This document shows positions 42,768 to 52,133 of a stretch of DNA of 64,000 bases, in pieces. Source of the stretch: Nocardia mangyaensis (GTDB lineage Bacteria > Actinomycetota > Actinomycetes > Mycobacteriales > Mycobacteriaceae); the NCBI RefSeq assembly GCF_001886715.1, contig NZ_CP018082.1, positions 3,224,001-3,288,000 on the forward strand, in the 5' to 3' direction. The notes beneath the pieces were generated by a model that ran no database searches, was not told the DNA's origin, and was given only the letters and a program-made list of their open reading frames with translations. Within the stretch, counting starts at the first letter, position 1, and the number at the start of each line of letters is the position of its first letter. The translations under genes and the position numbers were made by a program.

Positions 42768-43982
42768 ATGACCATGAACGCCGACCCCGCGGTACTGGAC
42801 CGACTCGCCGACTGGCAGCAGCGACTCCGCCGGCAGTTCCCGATCATCGCGGGAAACCCCAGGCCGGCCTACCTCGACAGCGCGGCCACCGCCCAGAAGC
42901 CCGCGGCAGTCCTCGACGCCGTCAACGAGTTCTTGACCGGTGACAACGCCAACGTCGGACGAGGGTCCTACCCGTGGGCGACCAGCACCACCGCGCGCGT
43001 CGACCGCGCGCGTGACCGTGTGCGAAAAGCATTGGGAGACGACGACTCCGATTCCTCGGTGGAGTTCGTCAGCGGCACCAGCGCGGGACTGCGCGCGGTC
43101 GCGCAGGACTGGCTCGCCGAGTTGCTCGCCGACGGCGACGAGATCATCGTGCCGTTCGGCGACCACCAGTCGAACCTGCGGCCGTGGCTCGATCTCCGGG
43201 TCGCTTTGGCCCGCCGAGGCGTGCGCATCGCGGTCAAGGCGATGCCCGTGGACGCGGCATCGGGCGACTACGACCATCGCGCGCTGCCCTCGTTGCTGAA
43301 CGCCCGCACGAAGTTCGTCGCGGCGACCCACGTCCACCACGTGTTCGGCGCGGATATGAATGTGCACCGGATTCGCGAAGCGGTCGGACCGGACGTACCG
43401 ATCTGCCTGGACGCCGCCCAGAGTGTCGGGCACGGGCCGGTCTCGGTCGCCGATCTGGATGTGGACTTCGTCGTCTTCTCCGGACACAAGATGATGGCGC
43501 TACCGGGGATCGGCGCGGTCTGGGCACGCAATCGGCGTGGTCCACGATTCACCAGGCAGGGGTGGGCGGGAACACCGAACACCGCGGGCATCGTCAGTAT
43601 GACGGCGGCGTTCGACTGGCTCGATGCGGCCGGTCTCGCTGATGTCAGGGCCTGGAATTCCGCGCTGAGCGCACGCCTGACCGACGGGTTGAGCGCCTTC
43701 GACGGAGTGCAGGTATTGGGCTGCCAGGACAGTCTCTCCCTGGACTCGACCGTGCAGCATCGGGAGAGCATCGTCACCTTCCGACACCGCCGGGTGCGCT
43801 CCGATGATCTGGGATTCGTCTTGGCCGACGAGGGAATCATGGTGCGCGCCGACAGCCACTGCCAAGCCGGTCGCGACAGCCGAGACCACGCCGTGCGCGT
43901 CAGTGTCCATGTCTACAACACCCCGGCCGAGATCGATCGGCTGCTCGCCGTGGTCGGCCGATGCGAGAGGATGCAGAGTTGA
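42768..43982 (+). CDS. SufS-like class V aminotransferase / cysteine desulfurase homologue
   Basis: 404 aa. The N-terminal FPIIAGNPRPAYLDSAATAQ, VEFVSGTSAGLRAVAQ, CLDAAQSVGH, the PLP Lys in SGHKMMALPGIG and the C-terminal VRADSHCQAGRD match group II cysteine desulfurases/selenocysteine lyases. The Cys of the RxGHHC-type motif is retained (S-H-C). It may release sulfur from a cysteine derivative for the rhodanese of the adjacent fusion, or act as a C-S/C-N lyase on the pathway intermediate. ATG 42768 is used (42774 possible). Its stop overlaps the next gene. Confidence 0.87.
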   Translation: MTMNADPAVLDRLADWQQRLRRQFPIIAGNPRPAYLDSAATAQKPAAVLDAVNEFLTGDNANVGRGSYPWATSTTARVDRARDRVRKALGDDDSDSSVEFVSGTSAGLRAVAQDWLAELLADGDEIIVPFGDHQSNLRPWLDLRVALARRGVRIAVKAMPVDAASGDYDHRALPSLLNARTKFVAATHVHHVFGADMNVHRIREAVGPDVPICLDAAQSVGHGPVSVADLDVDFVVFSGHKMMALPGIGAVWARNRRGPRFTRQGWAGTPNTAGIVSMTAAFDWLDAAGLADVRAWNSALSARLTDGLSAFDGVQVLGCQDSLSLDSTVQHRESIVTFRHRRVRSDDLGFVLADEGIMVRADSHCQAGRDSRDHAVRVSVHVYNTPAEIDRLLAVVGRCERMQS

Positions 43983-45217
43983 GCCCCACTGTTGCCATTG
44001 TGGACATCTACGCTCCGACACTGCCGTTGGCACAGGCGTTTCTGGACGCGGGTGCGCGCGTGGTGCGTGTGCAGAGCACCGTCGATGTCCCACCCGCCTA
44101 TCGCGCCAGGCCGGATCTGAGCAGCTTCGTCGCCGACATCGTCCATCGCGGCGACTTCTCTGCGACGCGCGACGCGGTCGCCGCCCACCGACCCGACTTC
44201 GTCATCACCGGCGGAGAAACGGGCGTCGAGTTGGCCGACCGGCTCAGCGAGTCACTGGGATTGCCCACCAACGGCAGTGCGCTCAGTGCCGCACGCCGGG
44301 ACAAGTTCATCCAGAACGAGACCTTGCGTCTCGCGGGGATTCGCGCCACGAGGCAGGTGCTGGTTTCCGATGAGCAGAAGCTGCGGGCGTGGCACGGCGA
44401 GATCGGCGGCCGGGTCGTGGTGAAGCCGGTGCGCAGCGCGGGCAACGACGGAGTTCGCTTCTGCGCCACACCGGATGACTCGGTCGCCGCCTACCGCGAG
44501 ATCCACGGCAGTACCAATGTGTTCGGACGATCCAACGACGCTGTTGTCGCCCAGGAGTACCTGGTCGGCACCGAGTACGCCGTGAACACGGTCAGTTCCC
44601 ACGGTCGCCACCGTGTCACCGACATCTGGCGGTACGCCAAGATGACGGTCAACGGTGTCGTCGACCGGCACGCGGGGGTGTTCTCCACCCCGGCCGAGCA
44701 GGTACCGGAACTGATCGGCTACGCCCGCGCCGTTCTCGACGCGCTGGGCGTGCACCACGGTCCCGCACACCTCGAGATCATGCTGACCCCCGACGGTCCC
44801 TGCCTGGTAGAGGCCGGAATCCGACTCTGCGGTGGTGGCGCCGCGTATTACGCGCACCTCGCCGGCGGCGAGTCGCAGCTGGAATGGACGGTCGACGCCT
44901 ATCTGCACCCGCAGCGATTCGAGCGGGAGTACGTGCGGCCGAACAGCATCGAACGGCATGTCGTGATGGCGTATCTGACCTCGCCGGTCGAGGGGGTGCT
45001 CGAGGACTACCCGCTGCTCGAGCAGGTGCGGGCGCTGCCGAGTTTCCACCAGGAGCACCTGTCGGTGCGGCCGGGCGAGCAGCTTCCCCGCACGGTCGAT
45101 GACTGCACCGAACCGTTGATGGTCGGCCTGGCCCACTCGGTCGCCCAGGTCGTGGCCGACGACTTCCGTGCGGTTAACTACCTCGACGGGCCGGGCTTCT
45201 ATCGGGTGCGGACGTGA
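43979..45217 (+). CDS. ATP-grasp ligase
   Basis: 412 aa from the TTG overlapping the previous stop (TTGA), with AGAGG eight bases upstream; ATG 43961 would add six residues. The central ATP-grasp fold has GGRVVVKPVRSAGNDGVRF, AQEYLVGTEYAVNTVS and the metal-binding HLEIMLTPDGPCLVEAGIRL. Relatives are carboxylate-amine ligases joining two amino acids (BacD/dipeptide ligase type). In this operon it likely condenses the PLP-enzyme products into the final metabolite, replacing an NRPS. The last 19 bp overlap the convergent importer operon. Confidence 0.88.
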   Translation: MSPTVAIVDIYAPTLPLAQAFLDAGARVVRVQSTVDVPPAYRARPDLSSFVADIVHRGDFSATRDAVAAHRPDFVITGGETGVELADRLSESLGLPTNGSALSAARRDKFIQNETLRLAGIRATRQVLVSDEQKLRAWHGEIGGRVVVKPVRSAGNDGVRFCATPDDSVAAYREIHGSTNVFGRSNDAVVAQEYLVGTEYAVNTVSSHGRHRVTDIWRYAKMTVNGVVDRHAGVFSTPAEQVPELIGYARAVLDALGVHHGPAHLEIMLTPDGPCLVEAGIRLCGGGAAYYAHLAGGESQLEWTVDAYLHPQRFEREYVRPNSIERHVVMAYLTSPVEGVLEDYPLLEQVRALPSFHQEHLSVRPGEQLPRTVDDCTEPLMVGLAHSVAQVVADDFRAVNYLDGPGFYRVRT

Positions 45218-47079
45218 GGTCGGGCTCGCACGTCGTCGTCCTGCACCGCTGGCGTGACCCGATGCGCCGAACCGGACCAGGACGCCGACTCGGGCGTGAG
45301 GACCGCGTGGTGACAGGTGATCCGCCGGGCACCGACCGATCGTGCTGACGGCGCCAGCTGCTCACACCGATGGCGTTCGGAGACAGGAAGTTCGGCGTAG
45401 AGCCGACACCGTGCCCGGAACGCGCATCCTTGCGGCCGGTCGGACTTGGCGCCCGGATCGGGACACTCGCCGGTGAGTACCGCCGCGCGTCGTGCTCGCG
45501 CGGTGCACACGTCCAGAGTGGGGGTGGCGGCGATGAGTGCCCGCGTGTAGGGATGCAGGGGCTGGTCGAGGACCTCGCCGACCGGACCCGATTCCACCAC
45601 TTTCCCCAGGTACATGACCGCGACGTGTTCGACGGCCTGCCTGGTGAGCGAGAGATCGTGGGAGACCATCAGAAACGCCAGATCGAACTGGTCGCGCAGC
45701 TCGGTGAGCAGGTCGATGATCCCCGCGCGCAGCGACATGTCCAACGCCGACACCGGTTCGTCCAGCAGCACCAGGCGCGGTCTGGGCGCGAGGGCGCGCG
45801 CGATTGCCACCCGTTGGCGTTGCCCGCCGGACAGGCGTGCGGGCCGTCGCTCGGCGCAGTCTTCGTCCAGGCCGACCAGATCCAGGAGTTCGCGGGCTCG
45901 GGCACGGGCGTTCGCGCGTGACCACCCGTGGATGCGCAGGGGTTCGGCGATGAGATCGGCCACGGTCATCGTCGGGTTCAGCGAAGCGGTCGGATCCTGC
46001 ATGACCATCTGCACGTGTTGGCGCAGTTTCGCGCGATCGCGCCGTCGCAGAGCGGCGAGATCGCGCCCGAGAACCTCGATCGTGCCCGCCGCCGGCCGGC
46101 GCAGGCCGATGATCTCACGCAGCAATGTCGTCTTCCCGCAGCCTGATTCGCCGATCAGCGCCAGTGCCTGTCCGGCAGCGAGATCGAGGTCGACGCCGTC
46201 GACCGCGGTGACCTCGTGGCCGCGGCGTGCGGTGAAGTGTTTGCGCAGGCCGGTGACCCGCAGCACCGGGTTCCCGGCGGGCCGCCCGTGGCCGGCCGAG
46301 GACGTCGTGGCGGTCAGCAGGGAGCGCAGCTCACCGCTGGCGGGCGAGGTGAACAGGGTTTCCACCGCGCCCTGCTCGACGAGCACCCCGTGGTTCATGA
46401 CCGCGACGCGTTCGCAGGAGCGTGCCACCACACCGAGGTCATGGGTGATGAGCAGCAACGCGGCACCGGTCTCGGTGCGCACATCATCGAGCAGATCGAG
46501 AATCTGGGCCGCGACGGTGACATCGAGCGCGCTGGTCGGTTCGTCGGCGATGATCAGCTCGGGGCTGTTGGCCATGGCCATGGCGATGCCGACCCGTTGG
46601 CGCATGCCGCCGGAGAACTCGTGTGGCAGTGCCGAGATCCTGGTTCGTGCGGCGGGGATGCCCACCGCGTCCAACAGCTCGACAGCGCGGTGGGTCGCGT
46701 CGTGTCGGCTGATGCCGCGTTGGTGGATGGTGAGCGCCTCGATGACCTGAGCGCCGACCGAGAGCACCGGCGTCAACGAGCCGAGAGGATCTTGATGCAC
46801 CATCGCCACCCGGCGCCCTCGCAACCGCGAGAACTCCTGGTCGGGCAGATCGAGCAGTTCCAGGCCGGTCAGTCGCACCGATCCCGCGACGCGGGCAGAG
46901 GCGGGCAGCAGCCCCATCACCGCGAGCGCGGTCGCGGATTTGCCCGACCCCGACTCACCGACCAGGGCGAGGGATTCGCGCGCGGCCACGGTGAGCGTGA
47001 GACCGTCGACCGCCCTGGTCCGGCCGCTGCGGTGGGTGAAAGTGACTGTCAGATCGTCGATTTCGAGCAGTGGGCTCAT
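45199..47079 (-). CDS. Fused double ATPase of a Dpp/Nik-type ABC importer (DppD-DppF)
   Basis: 626 aa with two complete ATPase domains. The first (about 1-255) has GESGSGKSAT, FSGGMRQRVG, LIIADEPTSALD and ITHDL; the second (about 270-520) has GESGCGKTTL, LSGGQRQRVAIARAL, LVLLDEPVSALD and VSHDL. The final 100 residues include the oligopeptide-binding-family tail with Cys residues (CPDPGAKSD, CAFRARC), as in DppF. It powers import of the ligand bound by the lipoprotein at 48934. Its stop is buried 19 bp inside the convergent ATP-grasp gene. Overlaps the upstream permease by 4 bp. Confidence 0.93.
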   Translation of the reverse strand: MSPLLEIDDLTVTFTHRSGRTRAVDGLTLTVAARESLALVGESGSGKSATALAVMGLLPASARVAGSVRLTGLELLDLPDQEFSRLRGRRVAMVHQDPLGSLTPVLSVGAQVIEALTIHQRGISRHDATHRAVELLDAVGIPAARTRISALPHEFSGGMRQRVGIAMAMANSPELIIADEPTSALDVTVAAQILDLLDDVRTETGAALLLITHDLGVVARSCERVAVMNHGVLVEQGAVETLFTSPASGELRSLLTATTSSAGHGRPAGNPVLRVTGLRKHFTARRGHEVTAVDGVDLDLAAGQALALIGESGCGKTTLLREIIGLRRPAAGTIEVLGRDLAALRRRDRAKLRQHVQMVMQDPTASLNPTMTVADLIAEPLRIHGWSRANARARARELLDLVGLDEDCAERRPARLSGGQRQRVAIARALAPRPRLVLLDEPVSALDMSLRAGIIDLLTELRDQFDLAFLMVSHDLSLTRQAVEHVAVMYLGKVVESGPVGEVLDQPLHPYTRALIAATPTLDVCTARARRAAVLTGECPDPGAKSDRPQGCAFRARCRLYAELPVSERHRCEQLAPSARSVGARRITCHHAVLTPESASWSGSAHRVTPAVQDDDVRARPHVRTR

Positions 47080-47912
47080 GGGGTCCTCTCATCGTCGCGC
47101 AAGCCTTCGCCGAGGACCGCGGTGGCCAGCACGGTGGCCGCGAGGAAGCCGACCGGCGCCACGAACACCCACGGAAAGGTCAGGGCCGAGCCGGTTCCCG
47201 TGGCCACCAGCGTGCCGAGGGAGACATCGGGTGGTTGGACGCCGAAACCGAAGTAGCTCAGCCCGGCTTCGGTGAGTACGGCGGTGGCGACATTCATGGT
47301 GCAGTCGATGATCAACAGCGGCGCCATCTGCGGCAGCATGTGTCTGGTGATGATCCGGGCGGTCGAGGCGCCCATGTTCTCCGCGGCGATGACGAACCCC
47401 GAGGTGCGCAGACTCCGTGCCCGTGCCCGCACCACGCGCGAGGTCAGCATCCATTGAAATGCCGAGATCAGCACGATCAGCACCAGCCAGGACTGCCCGC
47501 GCAGGGCGGGGGAGAGCACGGCGACCACCAGGATCGGCGGCAACACCAGCAAGATGTCGACAACCGTCATGAGGGCACGGTCGGTCTTTCCGCCGAGATA
47601 GCCCGCGACGGTGCCGATCGCCGCGGCCAGCACGGTGGTGAGTACCGCGGCGAGCAACCCGATCACCAGTGACTTCTGCAGCCCTCGAAGACACAGTGCG
47701 AGCACGTCTTCGCCGAGGCGTCCTGTTCCGAGTGGGTGCGCCGGGGAGGGCGGGCCCAAGATGTTGGTGAGGTCTTGCTGGGTGTGGCTGTGAGGCAGTA
47801 GATGCGGACCGACGAACGCGGCGATTGCCAGCAGGATCAGGACGGCGGCACCGAAGAACACACCGGGACGTCGGCGCAGGGCCGCTCGCAGGGATACCGC
47901 ACCATCGATCAT
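47076..47912 (-). CDS. ABC importer permease, DppC type
   Basis: 278 aa, about six TM segments. TGRLGEDVLALCLRGLQKSL and GYLGGKTDRALMTVVDILLV are DppC/NikC features, with the EAA-type loop SGFVIAAENMGASTARIITR. It pairs with the DppB-like permease encoded upstream (4-bp overlap) to form the channel for the imported ligand. No unusual features. Confidence 0.92.
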   Translation of the reverse strand: MIDGAVSLRAALRRRPGVFFGAAVLILLAIAAFVGPHLLPHSHTQQDLTNILGPPSPAHPLGTGRLGEDVLALCLRGLQKSLVIGLLAAVLTTVLAAAIGTVAGYLGGKTDRALMTVVDILLVLPPILVVAVLSPALRGQSWLVLIVLISAFQWMLTSRVVRARARSLRTSGFVIAAENMGASTARIITRHMLPQMAPLLIIDCTMNVATAVLTEAGLSYFGFGVQPPDVSLGTLVATGTGSALTFPWVFVAPVGFLAATVLATAVLGEGLRDDERTP

Positions 47913-48937
47913 GTTCGTGTCCGTGGGTCGAGGACGGCGAGGGCGATCTCGGCGATCCAGCCGACGGTGACGACCAGGATCGCCATCAGCAGCGTCGCTG
48001 TCGCCACCACCATGGCGTCCTGGTGCTCGACCGCGCTCATGAGCCAATCGCCGAGTCCGTGCCAGCCGAAGATCCGTTCGGTGAAGACACCGCCGGCCAG
48101 ATGCAGTCCGAAGCTGAACGCGATCAGCGCGGTCATCGGGATCAACGCCATGCGTAGGCCGTGGGTGCGGATGGCCCCGAAACGGGTCAGCCCGCGGGCG
48201 CGCGCCGCGCGCAGGAACTCGCTGTCGAGCACCTCGAGCATCGCCGCACGCTGGAATCTGCTGTAGAACGCGATCTGGGGGAGTGCGATGGTCACCGTGG
48301 GCAGGATCAGATGCCGGAGGCGGTCGGTCATCGCGGCCCAGCCGGTCAGGTCGGATCCCGGTGTCCGCTCGCCGCTGAACGGCAGCAGGTCGGTACCCGC
48401 GGCCTCGTTGATCGGGAGCCAGAGAATCTTCAGTACGGTACCGAGGACGAACACCGGGATCGCCAGCAGCACAAGGGCGATCGTCATCGACGCGGTATCG
48501 GAGAAGCGGCCTGCCCGCAGCGCTCCCCACAATCCGAACGCGATGCCGAGCACCACCGCGGCCGCACTGCCGGGCAGGAACAGCCGAAGACTCGCACCGG
48601 CTCGTTGCCCCACCTGCTCGGAGATGTCGTGACCAGCCACGGTCACGCCGAAATCACCGGACGGCACCGCCGCGACCCAGGTGAGAAAGCGAGTGGGGAT
48701 GGGCTGGTCGAGACCGAGTTCGGCGGCACGCGCGTCGAGAACCGTCTGCGGTGTCGGGGGCTGTGTGGTGCGCAAGTCAGCGAGCGGATCGAAGGTCAGT
48801 GAGGCGAGGGTGTAGGTCAACAGGACTGCGGCGAAACACAATCCGGCCCAGCCCGCCAGCCGAATGCCCAGCCGTCGCGCCATCCGCAGGGTCGGGGAGG
48901 CGGGCGCCAGGAGGCGGCCGTCACCGCGGGTTGTCAC
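47909..48937 (-). CDS. ABC importer permease, DppB type
   Basis: 342 aa from the GTG overlapping the stop of the lipoprotein gene (GTGA). TM segments and the loop DSEFLRAARARGLTRFGAIR (then THGLRMALIP) are typical for DppB/NikB. It is the second gene of the Zur-box-controlled importer operon. The longer upstream frame only shadows the lipoprotein gene. Confidence 0.92.
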   Translation of the reverse strand: MTTRGDGRLLAPASPTLRMARRLGIRLAGWAGLCFAAVLLTYTLASLTFDPLADLRTTQPPTPQTVLDARAAELGLDQPIPTRFLTWVAAVPSGDFGVTVAGHDISEQVGQRAGASLRLFLPGSAAAVVLGIAFGLWGALRAGRFSDTASMTIALVLLAIPVFVLGTVLKILWLPINEAAGTDLLPFSGERTPGSDLTGWAAMTDRLRHLILPTVTIALPQIAFYSRFQRAAMLEVLDSEFLRAARARGLTRFGAIRTHGLRMALIPMTALIAFSFGLHLAGGVFTERIFGWHGLGDWLMSAVEHQDAMVVATATLLMAILVVTVGWIAEIALAVLDPRTRT

Positions 48938-50607
48938 TGCATGAACCCGGCCTGAGCGAACCCATAGGCCCCGAGGCCGCGGGCGCCGTAGTTGGCCAGG
49001 TCGGCACGCACCGCGTAGGCGCCGGATTCGGGATAGAGCGGCAGGTGATGGGCGTATTTCCAGGCCAGAACGTCGATCTCGTTGGCGAGTTCGTCGCGCT
49101 GGGTGGTGTCGAACTCGGCAATCGCGCGATCGTAGAGTTCCTGGATTCCGGGCACCGAGACCCGGCCGAAGTTGTTGCCCGCCTTCGCGCCGACCGGTTC
49201 CTGGAACACCGGGCGGTCGTGGGAGATCGGGTACGGCGACTTCGTCCACTCGAAGGCGATGAGATCGAAGTTGCCCGGCTGCAGGTAGCTGCTCTGGAAA
49301 CGGTCGACCGGCACCGACTCGACCGTGGTCCCGATACCGACCTGCGCCAGCTGTTCGGCGATCACACCGGAGACCGCGCGCCCGGTCGGGGTGGCCTGGA
49401 CGACGAACCGAAGGTTCAGCCGTTCACCGTCTTTGGCGCGCGTGGCACCGTCGAGCACCCAGCCGAGTCCGTCGAGTGCCGTCTTCGCGGCGTCCTGGTC
49501 GAAGGGCAGGGTCGCTGAGTTGTCCTGGTAGCCGGCATAGCCGGGCGGAACGATGTGGTTGCCGACCGCCTCGGTGCCCGGCGCGATCGGGCCGACGACG
49601 ACATCGGTCACCTGCTGCGGATCGATCGCCTGGGCGACAGCGATGCGCAGCCGTTCATCGGCCAGGCGCGATCCGGCCGCACCGTTGAAGGTGAGCTGAC
49701 CGGCCCGGCGTTCGGTGGCCTGCCGGATCTCGACGCCGGGGATGGATTTGGCGCGAGTGAACAGATCGATGTCACCACCGATCGGATACAGATCGATGCC
49801 GCCGTTGGCCAGTTCGTCGGCGCGGGCGGCCGGAGCGAGAACGCGGAAGATGACGCGATCCAACGTCGCCGGCGTCGCCCACCACTGGGCGTTCCGCCGC
49901 AGCGTGACGACCTTGGCCGTGGTGTCGATCGAGGCGACCTCGAAAGGTCCGGACGTGACGGCGGGGCCGTCGAGCCAGGACTTGTTGAACGCTTCGGCGT
50001 TCTCGGTGACCTCGACCGGCACCAGCGGCCGGAACAACCCTTGCCAGTCCGCGAACGGCTTGGCGAAGGTGAGTATCGCCTCCTTGTCGGTGGCGCCGCG
50101 CTCGACCTGGGCCACGTCCTGATATCCGACGTGGTTGTTGACCTCGTACCCGGTGTCGGTCCCGTTGAGCGCGGCCCAGTGTCCGCGCAGGTCCAGCCAG
50201 CTGAGCGAGCGTCCGTTGCTCCAGACCGCCTGCTCGGCGATGACGTAGCGCACGACCTGCGGGTCGGTGGACACCAACTCGATCGAGTCGAAGAAGTTGC
50301 GGTTCACCGCCGGTACGCCGTCGGCGGTGTCGAGGAAGGCACTCGGCAGGATCGCCTCGGCGAGCTGGTAGGTCACGACGCGGGCGCCGTCGACCTGCTT
50401 GGGGTTGAAGTTCGACGGCAACGCGTCGATGGGTACGCGCAGGTCTCCGCCGTCGCGCAGTGCTGTGGGGTCCTGCTGGTTGATGTCGGGTTGCGCGAGG
50501 CTGTGCTCGGGACGAACAGACTCTGGGTTGCCTGCGCAACCGGTGATGCTCATCGCCGCGACCAGTACCAGCCCGCCCAGCGTTGATGCCGTGCCTCTGA
50601 ACCGCAT
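48934..50607 (-). CDS. Substrate-binding lipoprotein (SBP family 5) of the zinc-linked importer
   Basis: 557 aa. A lipoprotein signal peptide (GGLVLVAAMSITGC) ends at the lipobox Cys near residue 25. Mature family-5 features: GDLRVPIDALPSNFNPKQVD, YVIAEQAVWSNGRSLSWLDL, TSGPFEVAS, and the late AWKYAHHLPLYPE. The family includes peptide-, nickel- and metallophore-binding proteins such as the staphylopine receptor CntA. The ATG at 50607 has GAGGAC six bases upstream; starts further 5' would disrupt the signal peptide. A Zur-type box lies 66 bp before the start, so uptake is probably induced by zinc shortage. Confidence 0.92.
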   Translation of the reverse strand: MRFRGTASTLGGLVLVAAMSITGCAGNPESVRPEHSLAQPDINQQDPTALRDGGDLRVPIDALPSNFNPKQVDGARVVTYQLAEAILPSAFLDTADGVPAVNRNFFDSIELVSTDPQVVRYVIAEQAVWSNGRSLSWLDLRGHWAALNGTDTGYEVNNHVGYQDVAQVERGATDKEAILTFAKPFADWQGLFRPLVPVEVTENAEAFNKSWLDGPAVTSGPFEVASIDTTAKVVTLRRNAQWWATPATLDRVIFRVLAPAARADELANGGIDLYPIGGDIDLFTRAKSIPGVEIRQATERRAGQLTFNGAAGSRLADERLRIAVAQAIDPQQVTDVVVGPIAPGTEAVGNHIVPPGYAGYQDNSATLPFDQDAAKTALDGLGWVLDGATRAKDGERLNLRFVVQATPTGRAVSGVIAEQLAQVGIGTTVESVPVDRFQSSYLQPGNFDLIAFEWTKSPYPISHDRPVFQEPVGAKAGNNFGRVSVPGIQELYDRAIAEFDTTQRDELANEIDVLAWKYAHHLPLYPESGAYAVRADLANYGARGLGAYGFAQAGFMQ

Positions 50608-50673
50608 GTGTGTCCTCAATCTGCGCCCCGATGCCGGGGCCGAGTAATCGTCGATCCGGGGCAACGTATCGTA

Positions 50674-50692
50674 AGTGACAATCATTTTCAAT
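50674..50692. promoter_or_regulatory. Zur-type box C (importer promoter)
   Basis: AGTGACAATCATTTTCAAT, 66 bp before the lipoprotein start on the minus strand. One of two boxes in the 175-bp divergent region shared with the MFS exporter. Confidence 0.7.
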
Positions 50693-50722
50693 AAGAACGA
50701 CAGGGTTCGGGTGCGCTTCGCT

Positions 50723-50741
50723 AATGGTAATGGTTTTCATT
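50723..50741. promoter_or_regulatory. Zur-type box D (exporter promoter)
   Basis: AATGGTAATGGTTTTCATT, 41 bp before the MFS start on the plus strand; each divergent gene thus has its own box. Confidence 0.7.
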
Positions 50742-50782
50742 GTGCGTGTTAGGGTTTCATCGCGGGTTCACGGGGGGCGAGC

Positions 50783-52042
50783 ATGAGTGATGGTCAGAAG
50801 CGCTGGTGGCGGCGAAACCCGGACTTCAGCCGCTTCTGGTTCGGGGAGACGGTCTCACTGTTCGGTACGCAGGTCACCAACCTCGCGCTCCCGCTGACCG
50901 CGGTCATCATCTTGCAGGCGTCGCCGGAGGAGCTCGGCGTACTGCGCTCGCTGGCGTTTCTGCCGTTTCTGTTCCTGGCCCTACCCTTCGGGGTACTGGC
51001 GGACCGACGGGCCAAGCGCCCGCTGATGATCATCTCGAATCTGTTGCGGGCGGGGCTGGTCGGCTTGGTACCCCTGCTGGCGGCGCTGGACTCCCTGACG
51101 ATGGTGGGGCTGGCGGTCATCGTGGCGGCCATCGGTGTCTGCACGGTGCTGTTCGAAGTGTGCTGGCTGTCCTACGTGCCGGTGATCGTCGGCAAGGATG
51201 ACCTCGTCGCGGCCAACGGGCGGGTGAGCGCGAGTGCTTCGGCCGCGGAGTTCGCCGGTCCCGGGCTGGGCGGGTTGCTCGTGCAGGTGCTCACCGCGCC
51301 GTTCGCCCTGGCCGTCAATGCCGGATCGTATCTGGCCTCGGTGCTGTCGTTGTGGACGATCAAGGCGCGTGAGGAGATTCGTCCATCCGGCGAGCGGCAC
51401 CTCGGCAGGGAGATCAAGGAGGGGATCATGTTCATCGTTGGGCAGCCCTACCTGCGGATTCTCGCTGTGGCGGGAGCCAGCTTCAACTTCTGCTACATGT
51501 TCGTCGAGGCGCTGTTCGTGGTCTACGCGGTACGCGAACTGCAATTCGACCCGGGCCTGATCGGTCTCGTCGTCGCGCTCAGCGCCATCGGTGGCGTACT
51601 CGGTGCGGCGTATGCCGCGCGGATCGTGAGCCGCCATCACTTCGGGAAGGTCTACGCCACAGCGGTTGTCGTCGGCTACACCGGGCCGTTGCTGATCCCG
51701 CTCGCCACCGGCCCCACCGTGCTGGCCGTGATCGGCGTGACGACCGGCTTCTTCCTGATGCGCGCCGGCCTGGCCTTGTCCAACGTGGCCGGAACGAGCT
51801 TGCGCCAAGCGGTGACCCCGCCGGAACTGATGGGCCGGATGACGGCCGGTATGCGGACGTTGATGTGGGGCATCGGAACCACCGGGGCGATCGTCGGGGG
51901 TGTGGTCGGCGGCCAGCTCGGCTTGCGTACCGGGCTGTGGATCGCGGCGATCGGGTTCCTCGTCGCCGCACTGCCGATCCTGCTGTCGCGCATCCCTCGG
52001 CTACGCGAAATCCCCTCGATGGACGCCGTGCGTACCGTCTAA
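50783..52042 (+). CDS. MFS exporter, EntS/MFS_3 type
   Basis: 419 aa, 12 TM segments. DFSRFWFGETVSLFGTQVTN and FLALPFGVLADRRAKRPLMI are typical of the MFS_3 group, which contains the enterobactin exporter EntS and macrolide exporters. Its divergent Zur-boxed arrangement with an importer, next to a biosynthetic operon, points to export of the locus product, as CntE exports staphylopine. GGGGGCGAG-like sequence precedes the ATG. Convergent with the methyltransferase gene 91 bp away. Confidence 0.9.
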   Translation: MSDGQKRWWRRNPDFSRFWFGETVSLFGTQVTNLALPLTAVIILQASPEELGVLRSLAFLPFLFLALPFGVLADRRAKRPLMIISNLLRAGLVGLVPLLAALDSLTMVGLAVIVAAIGVCTVLFEVCWLSYVPVIVGKDDLVAANGRVSASASAAEFAGPGLGGLLVQVLTAPFALAVNAGSYLASVLSLWTIKAREEIRPSGERHLGREIKEGIMFIVGQPYLRILAVAGASFNFCYMFVEALFVVYAVRELQFDPGLIGLVVALSAIGGVLGAAYAARIVSRHHFGKVYATAVVVGYTGPLLIPLATGPTVLAVIGVTTGFFLMRAGLALSNVAGTSLRQAVTPPELMGRMTAGMRTLMWGIGTTGAIVGGVVGGQLGLRTGLWIAAIGFLVAALPILLSRIPRLREIPSMDAVRTV

Positions 52043-52133
52043 CGCACGGCGGCGCCGACGGTTCGGGTACCGAGGCGGCCCCGGCCACTTGTCATCGAAC
52101 CGGGCAGTCTCGGTGTACCGCTGGGGGAGCAGG

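Noticed and set aside
39975..45217. Staphylopine/pseudopaline-type opine metallophore genes
   Set aside because: No nicotianamine-synthase-like protein and no opine dehydrogenase are present; only the transport layout is similar.
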